NCBI GenBank assembly: GCA_016946835.1
Contig: JACVTC010000014.1
Coordinates: 1,487,501 to 1,500,000, forward strand
DNA from: Neocallimastix lanati (nom. inval.)
Taxonomy: Eukaryota > Neocallimastigomycota > Neocallimastigomycetes > Neocallimastigales > Neocallimastigaceae
Direction of reading: 5' to 3'
Length of the DNA stretch: 12,500 bases
Below the pieces are notes generated by a model that was not told the origin of the DNA, made no database searches, and worked only from the letters and a program-made list of their open reading frames with translations. The translations under genes were made by a program, and so were the position numbers. This document shows, piece by piece, positions 10,900 to 12,500 of this stretch. Numbering within the stretch: the stretch's first letter is position 1; every line of letters starts with the position of its first letter.

Positions 10900-11064
10900 T
10901 TTCTAAGCGTGATCAAATGCTTAAACCTGAAAATTTTTGTTTCAAGAATTTCTATTGAATCAAACCTCCAAAATGAAATTAAAAAGTGTTATTCAAATGA
11001 TCCTTCTACTCCAGATGCTACTATTGTTCCTCGTGCTGAAATTATTGTTAAAGAGTTAAAATAA
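10900..11064 (+). pseudogene. Integrase fragment: linker fused to the post-catalytic region
   Basis: After a short degraded linker (MLKPENF near 10918), the frame ISIESNLQNEIKKCYSNDPS runs into TPDATIVPRAEIIVKELK and a stop at 11062. In chromoviruses the first half lies before the zinc-binding HHCC domain and the second follows the DDE catalytic core. Both domains are absent, so a second large internal deletion removed them, with a junction near 11005-11020. Confidence 0.8.
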
Positions 11065-11202
11065 TTAAGAAATTTACATAAAAAAAAAATCTTCAAAAAT
11101 ATAGCAGATTTTCAGAAAAAATATTATGATAAACATATGTCTCCTCTTGAATTTAAAAGTTGGTTCAAAAAGTTTGGCTGCTATGAAACGATTTAATAAA
11201 TG

Positions 11203-11237
<35 letters not shown>

Positions 11238-11335
11238 AAAACTTGCTCCAAAGAAAACAAAGAAAATATCAGAGATATGTTTTAAATTAAAATGACCAAA
11301 CTCTCTTAAGATTTTCCCAGTATTCCAAGTTTTAT
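11065..11335 (+). pseudogene. Integrase C-terminal module, split by an A-run
   Basis: LRNLHKKKIFKNIADFQKKY then YDKHMSPLEFK, frameshift, VGSKSLAAMKRFNK, a 31-A run, then KLAPKKTKKISEICFKLK, stop, PNSLKIFPVFQV. This corresponds to the conserved A...YYD..R....F..GD.VWL.....K...KL.P...GP..I......Y.L.LP....IHPVFHVSLL of Ty3/Gypsy integrases. The A-run at 11205-11235 has expanded in the middle. Confidence 0.88.
11205..11235. repeat. 31-base A-run inside the integrase remnant
   Basis: Thirty-one uninterrupted A, ended by GGAAAAC. It sits within former coding sequence, so it must have expanded after the element stopped being under selection. Confidence 0.93.
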
Positions 11336-11518
11336 TTCTTTGAATCAGCTCACGAAAATAAATTTAAAGAAAGAAAAAAAACCCTATATATCATTAAATT
11401 CATAGCAATTACTATAAGAATATAAACAAAAACAGTATATATATTTTTTACATATTGAGCATTTACCTTTAAAACTAGGAAAACTATTCCATAACCTATT
11501 ATACTTTATGGAGAATAA

Positions 11519-11667
11519 GAATATGAAGTTGAATCTATTCTTGATTCAAAGAAATTTCATAACTAAATCAAATATTTTAATTCATTAGAAAGGTTATAAT
11601 GATTCTGAAAACTTATAGACATTTGAGAATCTTCACTTTAATAAACTTCTCTCTGAATTCCACAAGA
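11519..11667 (+). pseudogene. C-terminal chromodomain of the chromovirus integrase
   Basis: EYEVESILDSKKFHN, stop, IKYF in one frame, then H, stop, KGYNDSENL, stop, TFENLHFNKLLSEFHKKYSN in another. This is the classic chromodomain: the Y.VE.I.. start, .YLV.WKGY, and the ..TWEP..NL end. The stops at 11586 and 11616 fall exactly where the two conserved tryptophans belong, and the stop at 11564 where a Gln/Lys is expected. Chromodomains of this group guide integration to marked heterochromatin. Here it is non-functional. Confidence 0.9.
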
Positions 11668-11713
11668 AGTACTCAAATAAAACCTAAACCTAAGACGTCT
11701 TGAATTCGTCTTT

Positions 11714-11724
11714 AAGGGAGAGAG
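11714..11724 (+). promoter_or_regulatory. Polypurine tract
   Basis: AAGGGAGAGAG, eleven purines, directly after the end of the pol remnant (NSSLRERV) and before the candidate 3' LTR. In LTR retrotransposons this primes plus-strand synthesis. Confidence 0.82.
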
Positions 11725-12022
11725 TTATTAACAGAATCAATAAATTATAAATAATTATTTTATTATTTTTTAAAATTTTAATATTTAGTTAAAATTTTTC
11801 AATAAAGCTTTAAAAATAAAAAAAAAAATTAAATTTCAGACAATATTATTACTGGTATAGTTGTTAGCAATTATTACCATGATGAAAGTTTTTTTAAAAA
11901 AAAATAATAGTTGATTTTTTAAAAAATAAATAGATTTAATATTTCCTTAAGGATTTTTATTTTCGAGTTGTCTCTTTTGAGTCAAATGAGACTCTTAATC
12001 TATTCAAGGTTGTGGATTCAAA
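11725..12022 (+). repeat. Candidate 3' LTR
   Basis: About 298 bases from the polypurine tract to the end of repeat copy 2. It starts TTATTAACA rather than the canonical TG. Notable parts are AATAAA-type signals in the first 100 bases, the palindrome TCCTTAAGGA, and GTCTC/GAGAC arms around TTTTGAGTCAAAT (11970-11992). The upstream copy is missing except for its last 22 bases, so the LTR limits are inferred from position and cannot be confirmed by self-comparison. Confidence 0.65.
12001..12022 (+). repeat. 22-bp direct repeat, copy 2
   Basis: Identical to 9500-9521 and lying at the expected 3' end of the 3' LTR. The next bases differ (CAATGCG here, GAACATG at copy 1), as expected when one copy is followed by element leader and the other by host DNA. 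Confidence 0.85.
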
Positions 12023-12070
12023 CAATGCGACACATGTAGTATTTTATATATATTTATTTTTTGTTTCTTA

Positions 12071-12073
12071 TAT

Positions 12074-12140
<67 letters not shown>

Positions 12141-12142
12141 TT
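12071..12142. repeat. TATT microsatellite
   Basis: About eighteen uninterrupted tetranucleotide units. The plus-strand frame through it (a YLFI repeat) is a microsatellite translation, not a gene. Confidence 0.95.
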
Positions 12143-12377
12143 TTATATTATTAACATAGATTTAATTTTTTTTATAGAAATTAAAAGTTTAATTAAACTA
12201 TACAAAAACTATTTATACAAAGAATAAAGCAATACTAATGAGGTTTTATGTGGCGTTTTATATATATTATGATAAAAATTCATATGATATTGATAATACT
12301 TTACACAAACTAATATATACATATAATAAAAATATATAAATTAAAAATTTAAATATGTTAAAATTTATATACAACTT

Positions 12378-12422
<45 letters not shown>

Positions 12423-12500
12423 AAAAATATATACATAGAAAAATTAAAAATAATACATAAATAACATATAAATTATATATACACATATTGACTTCTTAAT
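12143..12500. other. Terminal A/T DNA with a 39-base A-run
   Basis: No coding frame. There are 39 uninterrupted A at 12382-12420, ended by GAAAAAA. A GAGGTTTTATGTGGCG patch near 12240 is the only G-rich spot and has no recognised function. Confidence 0.7.

Larger units (their letters stand above)
9500..12022 (+). mobile_element. Decayed Ty3/Gypsy chromovirus LTR retrotransposon
   Basis: Order on the plus strand: 22-bp repeat copy 1, untranslated leader, Ser-rich segment, N-terminal edge of RT, RT thumb, RNase H, integrase fragment, integrase C-terminal module, chromodomain, polypurine tract, candidate 3' LTR ending in repeat copy 2. The Ty3/Gypsy order (RT before integrase) and the C-terminal chromodomain identify a chromovirus. 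The G+C content is clearly above that of the flanks. Gag and protease are not recognisable, and the catalytic cores of RT and integrase are deleted. Many stops and frameshifts interrupt the rest. It is non-autonomous and cannot encode active enzymes. Confidence 0.93.

Noticed and set aside
12006-12026. tRNA or Pol III B-box on the minus strand (TTTGAATCCACAAC resembles a T-arm)
   Set aside because: Two mismatches to the B-box core, no A-box or cloverleaf could be found, and the motif is fully explained as the end of the LTR.
12012-12227. Plus-strand frame with a YLFI repeat as a membrane peptide
   Set aside because: Entirely a TATT microsatellite translation. The start codon lies in the LTR/host junction.

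Overview
The window is nuclear DNA from a eukaryote with an extremely AT-rich genome. Spliceosomal GT...AG introns interrupt two genes, intergenic DNA is almost pure A+T with homopolymers and microsatellites, and a decayed Ty3/Gypsy chromovirus is present. This combination fits an anaerobic gut fungus (Neocallimastigomycota) best. Other AT-rich eukaryotes such as Dictyostelium cannot be excluded from sequence alone. Exons stand out only because they are less AT-rich and keep open frames across canonical splice sites.

Layout: (1) 1-2624, minus strand: the 5' two-thirds of an SRPK-family (SR-protein kinase) gene in six exons; its 3' end lies beyond the left edge. (2) 2625-7992: 5.4 kb of intergenic DNA with no convincing gene, made of tandem repeats (61-bp, 34-bp and 7-bp units), ATT/AAT microsatellites, long A-runs and inverted repeats, plus one isolated exon-like island (3404-3488, minus). 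(3) 7993-9310, minus strand: a small six-exon gene whose spliced product (about 209 aa in the model given) resembles augmin subunit 2 (HAUS2/AUG2). (4) 9500-12022, plus strand: a broken chromovirus. It keeps the start of the RT region, RT thumb, RNase H, the integrase C-terminus, a chromodomain, a polypurine tract and a candidate 3' LTR. It has lost gag/protease, the RT active site and the integrase catalytic core. (5) 12023-12500: a TTTA microsatellite and a 39-base A-run.

The two cellular genes share an orientation but are 5.4 kb apart, and nothing links them functionally. SRPK regulates splicing factors; augmin would nucleate microtubules within the spindle. The retroelement lies upstream of the 5' end of the augmin-like gene. 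No RNA gene, CRISPR array or prokaryotic-type signal was found. Exon boundaries were derived by hand from frame continuity, splice-site dinucleotides and remembered family motifs; none was checked against transcripts or databases.
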